In this document: positions 8,708-17,310 of the stretch, piece after piece | Position numbering within the stretch: position 1 is the stretch's first letter | Layout of the letters: each line of letters begins with the position of its first letter | NCBI RefSeq assembly: GCF_000934605.2 | Contig: NZ_CP010897.2 | Coordinates: forward strand, 3,968,001 to 4,032,000 | Reading direction: 5' to 3' | Length of the DNA stretch: 64,000 nucleotides | DNA from: Pandoraea vervacti | Lineage (GTDB): Bacteria; Pseudomonadota; Gammaproteobacteria; Burkholderiales; Burkholderiaceae | Notes under the pieces: generated by a model | What the model saw: only the letters and a program-made list of their open reading frames with translations | Databases searched by the model: none | What the model was told of the DNA's origin: nothing | Made by a program: the position numbers and the translations under genes

Positions 8708-9334
8708 ATGCCGACCCTGGCCACGCTTGCCACGTTTGTCGTTGTCGTACTCGGACTTTTTCTGATTCCCGGGCCTGCCGTTCTGCTGACCATCACGCGC
8801 ACCGTGCAGGGCGGACGCCGCGCCGGTGTCATGACCGGCATGGGGATCGCCTTCGGCGACCTCGTGCACACGCTGTTCGCGGCGCTCGGACTGTCTGCCG
8901 TGCTCATGACCTCGGCTCTGGCGTTCGACGTGGTGAAATACGTCGGCGCGGCCTACCTGATCTATCTCGGCATCAAGGCGCTGCGCGAGCGCCCGGCCGA
9001 TCCGCAATTGCCGACACCGCCCCGGGTCTCGCCGGGCCGAGCCTTCGTGCAGGCCGTGGCAACGGAGGTGCTCAACCCCAAGACAGCCCTCTTCTTCCTC
9101 GCATTCATGCCGCAATTCGTGCATGCGAGCGAAGGGAACGCCTTCCTGCAGTTCCTCGTATTGGGCATGGTGTTCGTTGCGATGAGTGCGCTGTACACCG
9201 CAGCCATCGCCTTGTCGGTGCGCCCGCTGGGAAAATTCGTGGGCCGCTTCACGTGGCTGCTGCGCTGGCAAGGCAAGATCGTCGGCACCCTCTTCATCGG
9301 TCTGGGGCTGCGGGTCGCCATGCAGCAACGCTGA
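8708..9334 (+). CDS. LysE/RhtB-family amino-acid exporter
   Basis: 208 residues with six predicted membrane helices. The opening LGLFLIPGPAVLLTITRTVQ and the motif VLNPKTALFFLAFMPQFV are characteristic of the LysE/RhtB family, which exports amino acids such as lysine, threonine, homoserine or their analogues. ATG 8708 is chosen over an earlier in-frame start because GGAGGA lies just upstream and the protein then begins with the usual short N-terminus. No regulator is adjacent. The substrate cannot be told from sequence. Confidence 0.88.
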   Translation: MPTLATLATFVVVVLGLFLIPGPAVLLTITRTVQGGRRAGVMTGMGIAFGDLVHTLFAALGLSAVLMTSALAFDVVKYVGAAYLIYLGIKALRERPADPQLPTPPRVSPGRAFVQAVATEVLNPKTALFFLAFMPQFVHASEGNAFLQFLVLGMVFVAMSALYTAAIALSVRPLGKFVGRFTWLLRWQGKIVGTLFIGLGLRVAMQQR

Positions 9335-9364
9335 GTTCGCCTTTCAATGTGGGAGTCGTTCGCC

Positions 9365-10180
9365 ATGCCATGCATTGTCCCGACGCTTCGCTCATCGTTT
9401 TCTCGACGTCTGTCCCGCTTGCGCTCCCGCGGCGTGGCCGCCACGACCCTGATCGCATGTCTGACCACCATCGGCGCACACGCGACACCCGCCGTGGCCG
9501 CCGACGCATCGCCGCCCGGACCGGCGGCCATTGCGTTTTCCAAAGCGCCACCGGGCAGTGCCTTGCCGACGGGATGGCAAAACCTGCCGGTCGTCACCGG
9601 CAAAAAGCTCACCGCCTACACCGTGGTGGCCGATGGCAGGCGCAATGTCATCGAGGCGAACTCGGCCGACTCGGCGTCGGCGCTCGTAGCCAAGGGTGAC
9701 GGCATCGACCTGAGTGCGACGCCCGTCGTCGCGTGGCGCTGGAAGGTGGACGCGGCGATTCCCGGCGCGGACAACCGGGTGAGCGACAAGGAAGATGCGC
9801 CGGCACGAGTCGTATTCTTCTTCGATGGCGACAAGTCGTCGCTGCCGTTCGGCGACCGCGCCGCCATGACGCTGGCAAAGGCGGGCGGCGAAGACCTGCC
9901 CTACGCCACCCTGATGTATATCTGGTCCAACGATGCGCCCGTGGGGAGCGTGATCCAGAACCCGCACACCGACCGGGTACAAATGCTTGTCGTCGCCAGC
10001 GGCGAGGCGTCGCTCGGCAAATGGCAAACCTTCTCACGCAATCTCGCGGCCGACTTCGAGCGCGTCTACAAGGAAAAACCGGGCAAGCTGCTCGGCTACG
10101 GCATATTCACCGATAGCGACAACACGCACGCCACCGCCCACGCCTGGTACGGTGACTTGCGCTTCGATCCGGCGAAGTGA
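9365..10180 (+). CDS. Exported DUF3047 protein
   Basis: 271 residues from ATG 9365, preferred over ATG 9347 because GGGAG precedes it. An Arg-rich start followed by a hydrophobic segment and AVAADA looks like a Sec signal peptide with cleavage near residue 45. The body matches DUF3047: VVAWRWKVDAAIPGADNR and VLFFFDG-type strands, with TLMYIWSNDAPVGSV near the middle. The family is periplasmic and of unknown function. A terminator hairpin follows about 90 bases later, so transcription from the LysE-type gene may end here. Confidence 0.75.
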   Translation: MPCIVPTLRSSFSRRLSRLRSRGVAATTLIACLTTIGAHATPAVAADASPPGPAAIAFSKAPPGSALPTGWQNLPVVTGKKLTAYTVVADGRRNVIEANSADSASALVAKGDGIDLSATPVVAWRWKVDAAIPGADNRVSDKEDAPARVVFFFDGDKSSLPFGDRAAMTLAKAGGEDLPYATLMYIWSNDAPVGSVIQNPHTDRVQMLVVASGEASLGKWQTFSRNLAADFERVYKEKPGKLLGYGIFTDSDNTHATAHAWYGDLRFDPAK

Positions 10181-10270
10181 TCCGACGATTCCAGGGACGG
10201 AATTCGCTTCCGGTTTCATCAGCCGACACTCACGCGAAAAGACGTGTCGAAAGCCTTGAAAAAAACGTCG

Positions 10271-10294
10271 AAAGCCCCGTGTGACGGGGCTTTT
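10271..10294 (+). terminator. Rho-independent terminator after the DUF3047 gene
   Basis: AAAGCCCCG-TGTGA-CGGGGCTTTT forms a 9-bp GC-rich stem with a 5-base loop and a short T-run, 90 bases downstream of the DUF3047 stop codon. Confidence 0.85.
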
Positions 10295-10413
10295 GCGCTA
10301 CTGCAACACTCGCTTGCGTGCTACGCTATCTCGCCTGGAAATTGAGCCATAAGTGGTAGACGGGCTCATCGCAACTCATCGTCGTTTCAGCCTCTCATCG
10401 CCCCGCGAGCGCC

Positions 10414-12198
10414 ATGCAAAAGAACCGCCAGCCCAAGGACGTTACGTTCGCCGCCAGTCCTGTTTTGCAATCGCGCATGTCGTTATGGCGATCCAAATTC
10501 GTCGTCATCGTCATCACCCTCGCCTTCATCGGTCTGGTCGTGCGCGCGTTCTGGATTGCCGGACCGGGTAACGGCTTCTACATCGCGCAGGGCGAAAAGC
10601 GTTATGAGCACGCCATCGTCATGCCGGGCGTACGCGGCAAGATCGAGGATCGCGATGGCCGCGTGCTCGCCACCAGTCTGCCGATGCGCACGATCTGGGC
10701 AGTGCCGGCCGAAGTGCCGGACGACCTCTCCGAGAGCGACATCCAGAAAGCCAGCAAGCTGCTCGACATTCCGACAAAGGAATTGCGCGCCAAGCTCATC
10801 GGCGAGAAGAAGTTCGTCTACGTGAAGCGTCAGGTCTCGCCCGAGATCGGCAAACAAGTCGAAGCGCTGGGCATTCCCGGCGTCTACGAGAGCAGTGAAT
10901 ACAAGCGTTTCTATCCCGAAGGCGAAGTCGCGGCACATGTCGTGGGTTTCACGAACGTGGAGGACAAAGGTCAGGAAGGCATGGAGCTCGGCGAGGAGCC
11001 GTTGCTCGAAGGGACGGCTGGCGTGCGGCGCGTGATCAAGGACCGGATCGGACGCACGATTCAGGACCTGGACGACTCCAGCCCGCCGCGCGACGGCAAG
11101 GACATTCGTCTGACGCTCGACACGCGGGTGCAGTACATCGCCCACGAAGCGCTGAAGCATGCGCTGGATCGCACTGGCGCGAGAGCCGCGATGGCCGTCG
11201 TCATCGATGCGAAGAGCGGCCAGGTGCTGGCATTGGCGAATCTGCCGACGTACAACCCGAACGACCGGGAGCATCTGACCGGCGAACAACTGCGCAACCG
11301 GGTGTTCACTGACGTCTTCGAACCGGGCTCGATTCTCAAGCCGTTCACGATGGCATTGGCGCTCGATCTGCACCGCCTGACGCCGACCACGACCATCGAT
11401 ACCGGACCGGGCCGTTATGTCTTCGAAGGCGCGACGATCTCGGACGACAGTGCCAACGGCGTGCTGACCGCGGCGGGCGTCATTCAGAAGTCGAGCAACA
11501 TCGGCATGACGAAGGTGTCGACGATGTTGCGCGCCGAAGAGATGTGGGACATGTTCACCGAGATCGGCCTCGGGCAACAGCCGAAGCTGGGCTTCCCCGG
11601 CGCGGTGTCGGGGCGTCTTCGTCCTTACAAATCGTGGCGACGGATCGAGCAGGCGACCATGGCCTACGGATACGGAATTTCCGCCTCGCTGTTCCAACTG
11701 GCCCGCGCTTACACGATCTTCGCGAACGACGGCGTGCTCGTGCCCATCTCCATCATCAAGCCCGACACGCCGGCGCAGCCCGAGGGAGTGCGGGTGATCG
11801 ATGCGCGCACGGCAGTAGAGATGCGCAAGATGCTGGCTAGCGTGGTGGATACCGGCGGCACCGCAACGACGGCGCAGGTGGCCGGTTACAGCATCGGCGG
11901 CAAGACCGGCACGGCGTACAAGGCCGGTGCCCATGGCTACGATCACTCGAAATATCGCGCCTCGTTCGTCGGGATTGCGCCGTTATCGGCGCCGCGTCTG
12001 GTGATTGCCGTGTCCGTGGACGAGCCGAAGGCATCGCAGCACTTTGGCGGTCAGGCCGCCGGTCCGGCGTTTGCGGAAATCGCGTCGCAAGCGTTGCCGT
12101 TGCTCGGGATTCGTCCGGATCTGCCGGTACGGCCCGGCGTGATTCTGGCGGCGCCGACTTCCGACACGCCGCCCGACGATAAAGCGCCTCACGGTTGA
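10414..12198 (+). CDS. Penicillin-binding protein, FtsI/PBP3-type D,D-transpeptidase
   Basis: 594 residues. A short cytoplasmic tail, one membrane helix (about residues 29-48), a PBP dimerisation domain, then a transpeptidase domain with all three active-site motifs: Ser306-I-L-Lys309, Ser360-Ser-Asn362 and Lys497-Thr-Gly499. These positions almost coincide with E. coli FtsI (Ser307). The enzyme cross-links septal peptidoglycan. It is not inside a dcw division cluster here, so it is probably a second FtsI paralogue; if the canonical ftsI is elsewhere, this copy may serve special growth conditions or beta-lactam tolerance. A terminator precedes the gene. Confidence 0.9.
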   Translation: MQKNRQPKDVTFAASPVLQSRMSLWRSKFVVIVITLAFIGLVVRAFWIAGPGNGFYIAQGEKRYEHAIVMPGVRGKIEDRDGRVLATSLPMRTIWAVPAEVPDDLSESDIQKASKLLDIPTKELRAKLIGEKKFVYVKRQVSPEIGKQVEALGIPGVYESSEYKRFYPEGEVAAHVVGFTNVEDKGQEGMELGEEPLLEGTAGVRRVIKDRIGRTIQDLDDSSPPRDGKDIRLTLDTRVQYIAHEALKHALDRTGARAAMAVVIDAKSGQVLALANLPTYNPNDREHLTGEQLRNRVFTDVFEPGSILKPFTMALALDLHRLTPTTTIDTGPGRYVFEGATISDDSANGVLTAAGVIQKSSNIGMTKVSTMLRAEEMWDMFTEIGLGQQPKLGFPGAVSGRLRPYKSWRRIEQATMAYGYGISASLFQLARAYTIFANDGVLVPISIIKPDTPAQPEGVRVIDARTAVEMRKMLASVVDTGGTATTAQVAGYSIGGKTGTAYKAGAHGYDHSKYRASFVGIAPLSAPRLVIAVSVDEPKASQHFGGQAAGPAFAEIASQALPLLGIRPDLPVRPGVILAAPTSDTPPDDKAPHG

Positions 12199-12253
12199 TT
12201 TTTTTGCGGAGTGGATCGTTGACGCGCCTACCCCACTTCCCACGTCAGCGGTA

Positions 12254-12325
12254 GATCGGGGTGGGGGCCGCCCGCGGCACTCCAATGCCTGTTAAGTCGC
12301 ACCGCGGGCGACCCCCACCCCGATC
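12254..12325. repeat. Large GC-rich inverted repeat, 24-bp arms
   Basis: Arms 12254-12277 and 12302-12325 are complementary with one mismatch and are separated by 24 bases. The stem is made of runs such as ggggtgggggccgcccgcgg on one side. It has no T-run, so it is not a standard terminator. It could be a REP-like element, a transcript-stabilising hairpin or a protein-binding dyad. Confidence 0.85.
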
Positions 12326-12587
12326 CCCATACGTTCGCGATGCGACGACACCTATCGGTGCGACTCAGTGAAGTCCATTGCAACTGCTCCCTGAACGATT
12401 CGACGCCACGGGCCAGTACGTGGACGATGACGCTACAGGATGCATGAGCGGCGATTGTCGGTGCCCTGACGGAGAGACTTTAAAGTTGGAACGGAGTCAG
12501 GGTACCGGCAAGCGCCGCGGGTATGGAGGTCGGCGGGGGCGGAAGGGGTTGAATAGCGGGCGGTGTCGACGTAGCGACGCGGCGTGA

Positions 12588-12627
12588 GCAAAAAGGGCGA
12601 TTCGATGATTCGAATTGCCCTTTTTGC
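12588..12627. terminator. Symmetrical hairpin with A- and T-tracts, probable bidirectional terminator
   Basis: Arms 12588-12605 (starting gcaaaaagggcg) and 12610-12627 (ending gccctttttgc) pair over 18 bases with one G-T exchange around a 4-base loop. The A/T tracts on both flanks suit termination in either direction between the convergent ftsI-type and cyo transcripts. Confidence 0.7.
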
Positions 12628-12682
12628 ATACCGCACCGGCAAAGCCGCACCACCCAACACCGGCCCCCGCACAAACGCCAAC

Positions 12683-12715
12683 AAAAAAAAGCGGCCCGGA
12701 AACCCGAAGCCGCCT
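12683..12715 (-). terminator. Terminator of the cyo operon
   Basis: On the minus strand a GGCGGCTTCGGG stem pairs with CCGGGCCGC and runs into eight T residues, about 40 bases after the cyoD stop codon. This marks the 3' end of cyoABCD and shows that no cyoE follows in the operon. Confidence 0.85.
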
Positions 12716-12753
12716 TTCTCACTCGCCCAAACATCCAGGGCAAGTCCGGAGAC

Positions 12754-13119
12754 TTACATCCCCGGCATCATCAACGAGTTGGCGTTGTGCATGATCCACA
12801 GCGAGCCGACGAGCACGATGGCCACGATCAGCACGGTGAACAGGAACGCCATCACATTCCAGCGCTGTTCCGACGAGCGGTCCATGTGCAGGAAGTAGAT
12901 CAGGTGGACGATGATCTGCACGAGGGCAGCGCCGAGGATCAACGGCAGCACCGTCGACGGCGGCATCGTGCCATCCATCACCAGCTTGAACGGCACGACC
13001 GTCAGGATGACTGCGAGCACGAAGCCGATCAGGTACGACTTCACGCTGCCGTGGCTACCCCCGGCCGCATTGTGGCCAGCTTCGTGGCCGTGCGATTGCA
13101 CCGATTTGCTATTGCTCAT
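12754..13119 (-). CDS. cyoD: Cytochrome bo3 ubiquinol oxidase subunit IV
   Basis: 121 residues with three membrane helices, matching the small CyoD subunit: SYLIGFVLAVILTVVPF, then LGAALVQIIVHLIYFLHMD and a final helix ending SLWIMHNANS. It helps assemble CyoB and stabilise the complex rather than taking part in electron transfer. It begins immediately after the cyoC stop codon and is the last gene before a strong terminator. The N-terminus is His/Gly-rich (GHEAGHNAAGGSHGS). Confidence 0.95.
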   Translation of the reverse strand: MSNSKSVQSHGHEAGHNAAGGSHGSVKSYLIGFVLAVILTVVPFKLVMDGTMPPSTVLPLILGAALVQIIVHLIYFLHMDRSSEQRWNVMAFLFTVLIVAIVLVGSLWIMHNANSLMMPGM

Positions 13120-13746
13120 TTACATCGCTCCCATCAGGTACACGACCGTGAACACGCCGATCCACACCACGTCCAGAAAGTGCCAGAACAGCGAGAGGCA
13201 CTGCAGACGCGTGGTGTTGGTCGAGCTCAGGCCTTTCTTGGCGATCTGGTACATCAGCACGGCCATCCACAGCAGGCCCGAGGCCACGTGCAGACCGTGC
13301 GTTGCCACCAGGGCGAAGAACGACGACAGGAAGCCGCTACGGTTCGGACCTGCGCCTTCGAGGATCAGGTGGTGGAACTCGTACAGTTCCATGGCGATAA
13401 ACGCCGCACCCAGAATCCACGTGATGGCGAGCCAGCCCATCACGGCACCCTTCTTGCCGTTGTGCAGGCCGATCATGGCGAAGCCATAGGTGATCGACGA
13501 GAACAGCAGAATGAACGTTTCGACCAGCACGAACTTCAGGTCGAACAGTTCCTTGCCCGTGGGGCCGCCCGCCGTGGCGTCACGCAGTACGGCGAACGTG
13601 GCGAACAAGCTGGCGAACAGCACCAGGTCGGTCATCAGGTACACCCAGAAACCGAAGATCGTGTTGCCCCCGGTGTCGTGGTGCGCGTGGTCATGCGCAT
13701 GCGCATCGGCATGCGCGCCAGTGTGTTTGAGAACTTCGCTCGTCAT
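13120..13746 (-). CDS. cyoC: Cytochrome bo3 ubiquinol oxidase subunit III
   Basis: 208 residues, five membrane helices, of the heme-copper oxidase subunit III family. Recognisable stretches are FGFWVYLMTDLVLFASLFATF near the start and VATHGLHVASGLLWM, with the conserved His-Gly-X-His, near residue 150. The N-terminal tail is strikingly His-rich (about residues 10-28, alternating AHADAHAHDHAHH). It lies between cyoB, 2 bases upstream, and cyoD, which starts directly after it, so the operon is tightly packed. Confidence 0.95.
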   Translation of the reverse strand: MTSEVLKHTGAHADAHAHDHAHHDTGGNTIFGFWVYLMTDLVLFASLFATFAVLRDATAGGPTGKELFDLKFVLVETFILLFSSITYGFAMIGLHNGKKGAVMGWLAITWILGAAFIAMELYEFHHLILEGAGPNRSGFLSSFFALVATHGLHVASGLLWMAVLMYQIAKKGLSSTNTTRLQCLSLFWHFLDVVWIGVFTVVYLMGAM

Positions 13747-13748
13747 GA

Positions 13749-15737
13749 TTAAGCCTTTGCTGCTGCGGCCAGTGCCTGATGGTGCGCCGATTCAATGGCC
13801 ACCACTTCCGGCGACTGCACGTAGTAGTCGATCGAATCGTTGTTGCTGCGGCAGATGAACGTCACGATCATGCCCACGAAGCCAACGATGGCGAGCCACC
13901 AGATGTGCCAGATGGCGGCGAAACCGAACACCAGCGAGAAAGCACTGATGATGAAACCGGCGCCGGTGTTCTTCGGCATGTGAATCGGGGCGTAGCTCGT
14001 CTTCAGATCGCTCTTGATGCCGTGTTCCTTGCGATAGGCCAGCTCGTCGATGTCATGCACGCGCGGCTCTTCGGCAAAGTTGTAGAACTGCGGCGGCGAC
14101 GACGTCATCCACTCCAGCGTGCGGCCGTTCCACGGATCGCCCGTGGTGTCGGCGAGCGCCTTGCGATTCTTGATCGACACGACCAGTTGCAGCACCTGGA
14201 AGCCAATACCCGCGGCAATGAACAGTGCACCGATGAGCGCGGCGATCAGCCAGGGTTGCCATTCCGGATTGCTGTAGTGGTTCAGACGACGGGTCATACC
14301 CATCAGGCCCAGCACGTACAGCGGCATGAACGCGAGGTAGAAGCCGATCAGCCAGCACCAGAAGCTTGCCTTGCCCAGACGCTCGTCGAGCTTGAAGCCG
14401 AAAGCCTTCGGGAACCAGTAGTTCATACCGGCGATGTAGCCGAACAGCACGCCACCGATGATCACGTTGTGGAAGTGAGCGATCAGGAACAGCGAGTTGT
14501 GCAGCACGAAGTCCGCGCCCGGCACGGCCAGCAGCACGCCGGTCATACCACCGATCACGAACGTGACGATGAAGCCCAGCGTCCACAGCACCGGCGTGGT
14601 CATCTGCACGCGACCGCGGTACATCGTGAACAGCCAGTTGAAGATCTTCACGCCGGTCGGGATCGAGATGATCATCGTCGCGATACCGAAGAAGGCGTTC
14701 ACGCTGGCGCCCGAGCCCATCGTGAAGAAGTGGTGCGCCCACACGAGGAACGACAGCACCATGATCGCGGCCGTGGCGTACACCATCGACTTGTAGCCGA
14801 ACAGCTTCTTGCCGGAGAACGTCGAGATGATTTCCGAGAAGATGCCGAACGCCGGCAGAATCAAGATGTACACCTCAGGGTGACCCCAGATCCAGATCAG
14901 GTTGATGTACATCATCGGATTGCCGCCCAACTCATTCGTGAAGAAATGGAAGTCGAGGTAGCGATCCAGCGAAAGCAGAGCCAGCGTCACGGTCAGGACC
15001 GGGAACGCGGCGCACACCAGCACCATCGTGCACAGGGAAGTCCAGGTGAAGATCGGCATCTTCATCAGGTTCATGCCCGGTGCGCGCATCTTCAGAATCG
15101 TGACGACGAAGTTCACCCCGGTGAGCAACGTCCCCAATCCTGAAATCTGCAAGGCCCAGATGTAGTAGTCCACCCCCACGCCGGGGCTGTACTGAATGCC
15201 CGAGAGCGGCGGGTAAGCCAGCCAGCCCGTGCGCGCGAATTCACCCACGCCCAGCGACAGGTTGACCAGCGCGGCGCCGGCCACGAACAGCCAGAACGAC
15301 AGCGTGTTCAGGAACGGGAAGGCCACGTCGCGTGCGCCGATCTGCAGCGGCACCACGAGGTTCACGAGACCCGTCATGAAGGGCATCGCCACGAAGAAGA
15401 TCATGATCACGCCGTGGGCGGTGAAGATCTGGTCGTAGTGATCCGGCGGGAGAATGCCGCCCGAGTTGTGCGCAAGCGCGAGTTGGGTACGCATCATCAT
15501 GGCGTCGGCGAAGCCGCGCAGCAGCATGACGAGCGCGACGAGCACGTACATGACACCGATCTTCTTGTGATCGACCGACGTCACCCACTCGTTCCAAAGG
15601 TACTTCCACTTACCGAAGTAGGTGAGCAGAGCAATGATGCCCAGCCCGCCCAGCACCATCATGCCGACCGCGCCGACGATGATCGGCTCGTGGTACGGGA
15701 TGGCTTCGAGAGTCAGTTTGCCAAACAGTGCTGACAT
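13749..15737 (-). CDS. cyoB: Cytochrome bo3 ubiquinol oxidase subunit I
   Basis: 662 residues, the catalytic heme-copper subunit. All metal ligands are present: His108 and His423 for the low-spin heme, His286 with cross-linked Tyr290 (WGHPEVY) plus His335-His336 for CuB, and His421 for the high-spin heme (AHFHNV). Proton-channel residues follow the E. coli pattern with an offset of two. The enzyme oxidises ubiquinol, reduces oxygen to water and pumps protons at the inner membrane. It is six bases downstream of cyoA. Confidence 0.97.
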   Translation of the reverse strand: MSALFGKLTLEAIPYHEPIIVGAVGMMVLGGLGIIALLTYFGKWKYLWNEWVTSVDHKKIGVMYVLVALVMLLRGFADAMMMRTQLALAHNSGGILPPDHYDQIFTAHGVIMIFFVAMPFMTGLVNLVVPLQIGARDVAFPFLNTLSFWLFVAGAALVNLSLGVGEFARTGWLAYPPLSGIQYSPGVGVDYYIWALQISGLGTLLTGVNFVVTILKMRAPGMNLMKMPIFTWTSLCTMVLVCAAFPVLTVTLALLSLDRYLDFHFFTNELGGNPMMYINLIWIWGHPEVYILILPAFGIFSEIISTFSGKKLFGYKSMVYATAAIMVLSFLVWAHHFFTMGSGASVNAFFGIATMIISIPTGVKIFNWLFTMYRGRVQMTTPVLWTLGFIVTFVIGGMTGVLLAVPGADFVLHNSLFLIAHFHNVIIGGVLFGYIAGMNYWFPKAFGFKLDERLGKASFWCWLIGFYLAFMPLYVLGLMGMTRRLNHYSNPEWQPWLIAALIGALFIAAGIGFQVLQLVVSIKNRKALADTTGDPWNGRTLEWMTSSPPQFYNFAEEPRVHDIDELAYRKEHGIKSDLKTSYAPIHMPKNTGAGFIISAFSLVFGFAAIWHIWWLAIVGFVGMIVTFICRSNNDSIDYYVQSPEVVAIESAHHQALAAAAKA

Positions 15738-15743
15738 GGTTGA

Positions 15744-16799
15744 TTACTCCTTATGCGCGTGCGCAGCCGTACCGGCGTGCATCGCGTGCGCACCGGCGTC
15801 CATGGCCATGGTCATCGACTGGCCTTGCACGTTGACGGCGGCGGCCGGAGCCGTCGCGGCATCGGTGCCCGCGCCCTTCATTTCCATCTTCATGTCCATG
15901 CCCTTCATTTCCATGGCACCGTGGTTCTCATGGCCTTCGTGCTTCTGCGCCATGCCCGATGCCATCGGGGCGTGCACGATCGACTGGAACATGTTCGCGT
16001 CGACCGAGCTGTAATACGTCACCGGCGTGTTCTCGCTCATCGGCACCAGCGAGGCGTAAGCGTCGCGGTCGAGCACCTTCTTCGACTCGCGCACCTTCGT
16101 GACCCATTGCTGGAAGTCGCCATCGGTCATCGCCAGCGTCTTGAAGCGCATGCCCGAGAAGCCGCCGCCGCTGTAGTTCGCCGAGATGCCGTCGTACGCG
16201 CCGACGTGGTTGGCGATCAGGTGCAGCTTCGTTTCCATGCCGGCCATCGAGTAGACCTGGCTACCCAATTGCGGAATGAAGAACGAGTTCATGATCGATT
16301 CCGAGGTGATCTTGAAATTCACCGGGACATCGACAGGAACGGCCAGTTCGTTGATCGACGCAATGCCCTGTTCCGGGTAGATGAACAACCACTTGTAGTT
16401 CAGCGCCACGACTTCGACCGTAATCGGCTTCACTTCGCTTTCCAGCGGCTTGTACGGATCGAGTTCGTGGGTGGAGACCCAGGTGATGCGCGCGAGGATC
16501 GCAATGATGATGATCGGCACGAGCCAGACCACGACCTCAATGGCCGTCGAGTGCGACCAATTCGGCTCATAGCGCGCCGACTTGTTGGTTGCGCGGTACT
16601 TCCACGCGAACCACAGCGTCATCAGGATGACCGGAATCACCACGATCAGCATCAGCCAGGTGGCCGTGAGGATCAGGTTCTTGTTCTCAATTCCGATCTG
16701 CCCCTTAGGGTCGAGCAGCGTCATGTCGCAGCCAGCCAAAAGCAGCGGCGAGCACAAGGCGAGGAGCCTAAACAATCGCGGGTTTCTGTGTTTCTTCAT
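15744..16799 (-). CDS. cyoA: Cytochrome bo3 ubiquinol oxidase subunit II (lipoprotein)
   Basis: 351 residues from ATG 16799, chosen because it places a lipoprotein signal MKKHRNPRLFRLLALCSPLL followed by the lipobox LAGC at the N-terminus; an in-frame start 14 codons upstream is less likely. Two membrane helices follow, then the periplasmic cupredoxin-like domain, which lacks CuA ligands as expected for a quinol oxidase. The C-terminal 60 residues form a Met/His-rich tail (GMAQKHEGHENHG, repeated MKGMDMKME words) not found in E. coli CyoA; such tails may bind copper. First gene of the operon. Confidence 0.95.
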   Translation of the reverse strand: MKKHRNPRLFRLLALCSPLLLAGCDMTLLDPKGQIGIENKNLILTATWLMLIVVIPVILMTLWFAWKYRATNKSARYEPNWSHSTAIEVVVWLVPIIIIAILARITWVSTHELDPYKPLESEVKPITVEVVALNYKWLFIYPEQGIASINELAVPVDVPVNFKITSESIMNSFFIPQLGSQVYSMAGMETKLHLIANHVGAYDGISANYSGGGFSGMRFKTLAMTDGDFQQWVTKVRESKKVLDRDAYASLVPMSENTPVTYYSSVDANMFQSIVHAPMASGMAQKHEGHENHGAMEMKGMDMKMEMKGAGTDAATAPAAAVNVQGQSMTMAMDAGAHAMHAGTAAHAHKE

Positions 16800-17081
16800 G
16801 TCACACGACAGGGTTGAGTTGGCCAGCGAACGGCGCAACACGGGCTTACCGGCCTGATGCAGGGTCGCAGGAGGTTGGCAAGGGTTAAGGTGGGACGGGA
16901 GCAGTCGTCACGCCGGTATTGCACCGGTTGAACTACGACGACTGTGTCATCGAAAAGACGGGAACCGGGGCGGATTGCCGCCCGCAGACCTCAAGTCACT
17001 GTCCGACTTCTTGTCTTTTACTTCCATCACGGTGCGGCATTATGCCGAAGTTTAATTAGGCCGGACATTGCCCACCCAGTA

Positions 17082-17100
17082 GCGCGACAATGTGTCGCGC
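17082..17100. promoter_or_regulatory. Palindrome GCGCGACA-ATG-TGTCGCGC
   Basis: Perfect 8-bp arms around a 3-base centre, about 280 bases upstream of cyoA. Its core gcgacaatgtgtcgc matches the second palindrome at 17206-17224 in 13 of 15 bases, which suggests two binding sites for one dimeric regulator. Confidence 0.5.
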
Positions 17101-17205
17101 GACTCTCACGCGTACGCGCGCGACGTTTTCCCGGCAGATCGACACCTTTTTGGCGGTAAACGCTGTGCAATGCAGCAATGCGGGAAGGTTCTGGGAATTC
17201 AACGG

Positions 17206-17224
17206 GTGCGACGTTGTGTCGCAC
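17206..17224. promoter_or_regulatory. Palindrome GTGCGAC-GTTGT-GTCGCAC
   Basis: Perfect 7-bp arms. Core gcgacgttgtgtcgc is a near copy of the palindrome centred 124 bases away. It lies about 85 bases beyond the end of the LysE-type gene, in the long region upstream of cyoA. Confidence 0.5.
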
Positions 17225-17310
17225 CCCGATTTGCGGTGTCGCAGCGAAACACACCAAGTCGGTGCATTAACTGGCAGGCGATGTCGGTGAGCGGTATTGT
17301 GCCCGCCATT

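Larger units (their letters stand above)
12199..12753. other. Intergenic region with three hairpins
   Basis: 555 bases between the convergent ftsI-type gene and cyoD with no credible gene. A T-run directly follows the ftsI-type stop. A 24-bp-arm palindrome, an 18-bp-arm hairpin and the cyo terminator (all listed separately) occupy much of it. The stretch 12330-12585 shows no recognised feature. Confidence 0.7.
16800..17310. other. Upstream region of cyoABCD
   Basis: 511 bases with no credible gene between cyoA and the LysE-type gene. It must contain the cyo promoter. Two related palindromes (17082-17100 and 17206-17224) are the only clear structure; the AT-rich stretch aagtttaattagg near 17048 may be promoter DNA. 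Confidence 0.6.
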
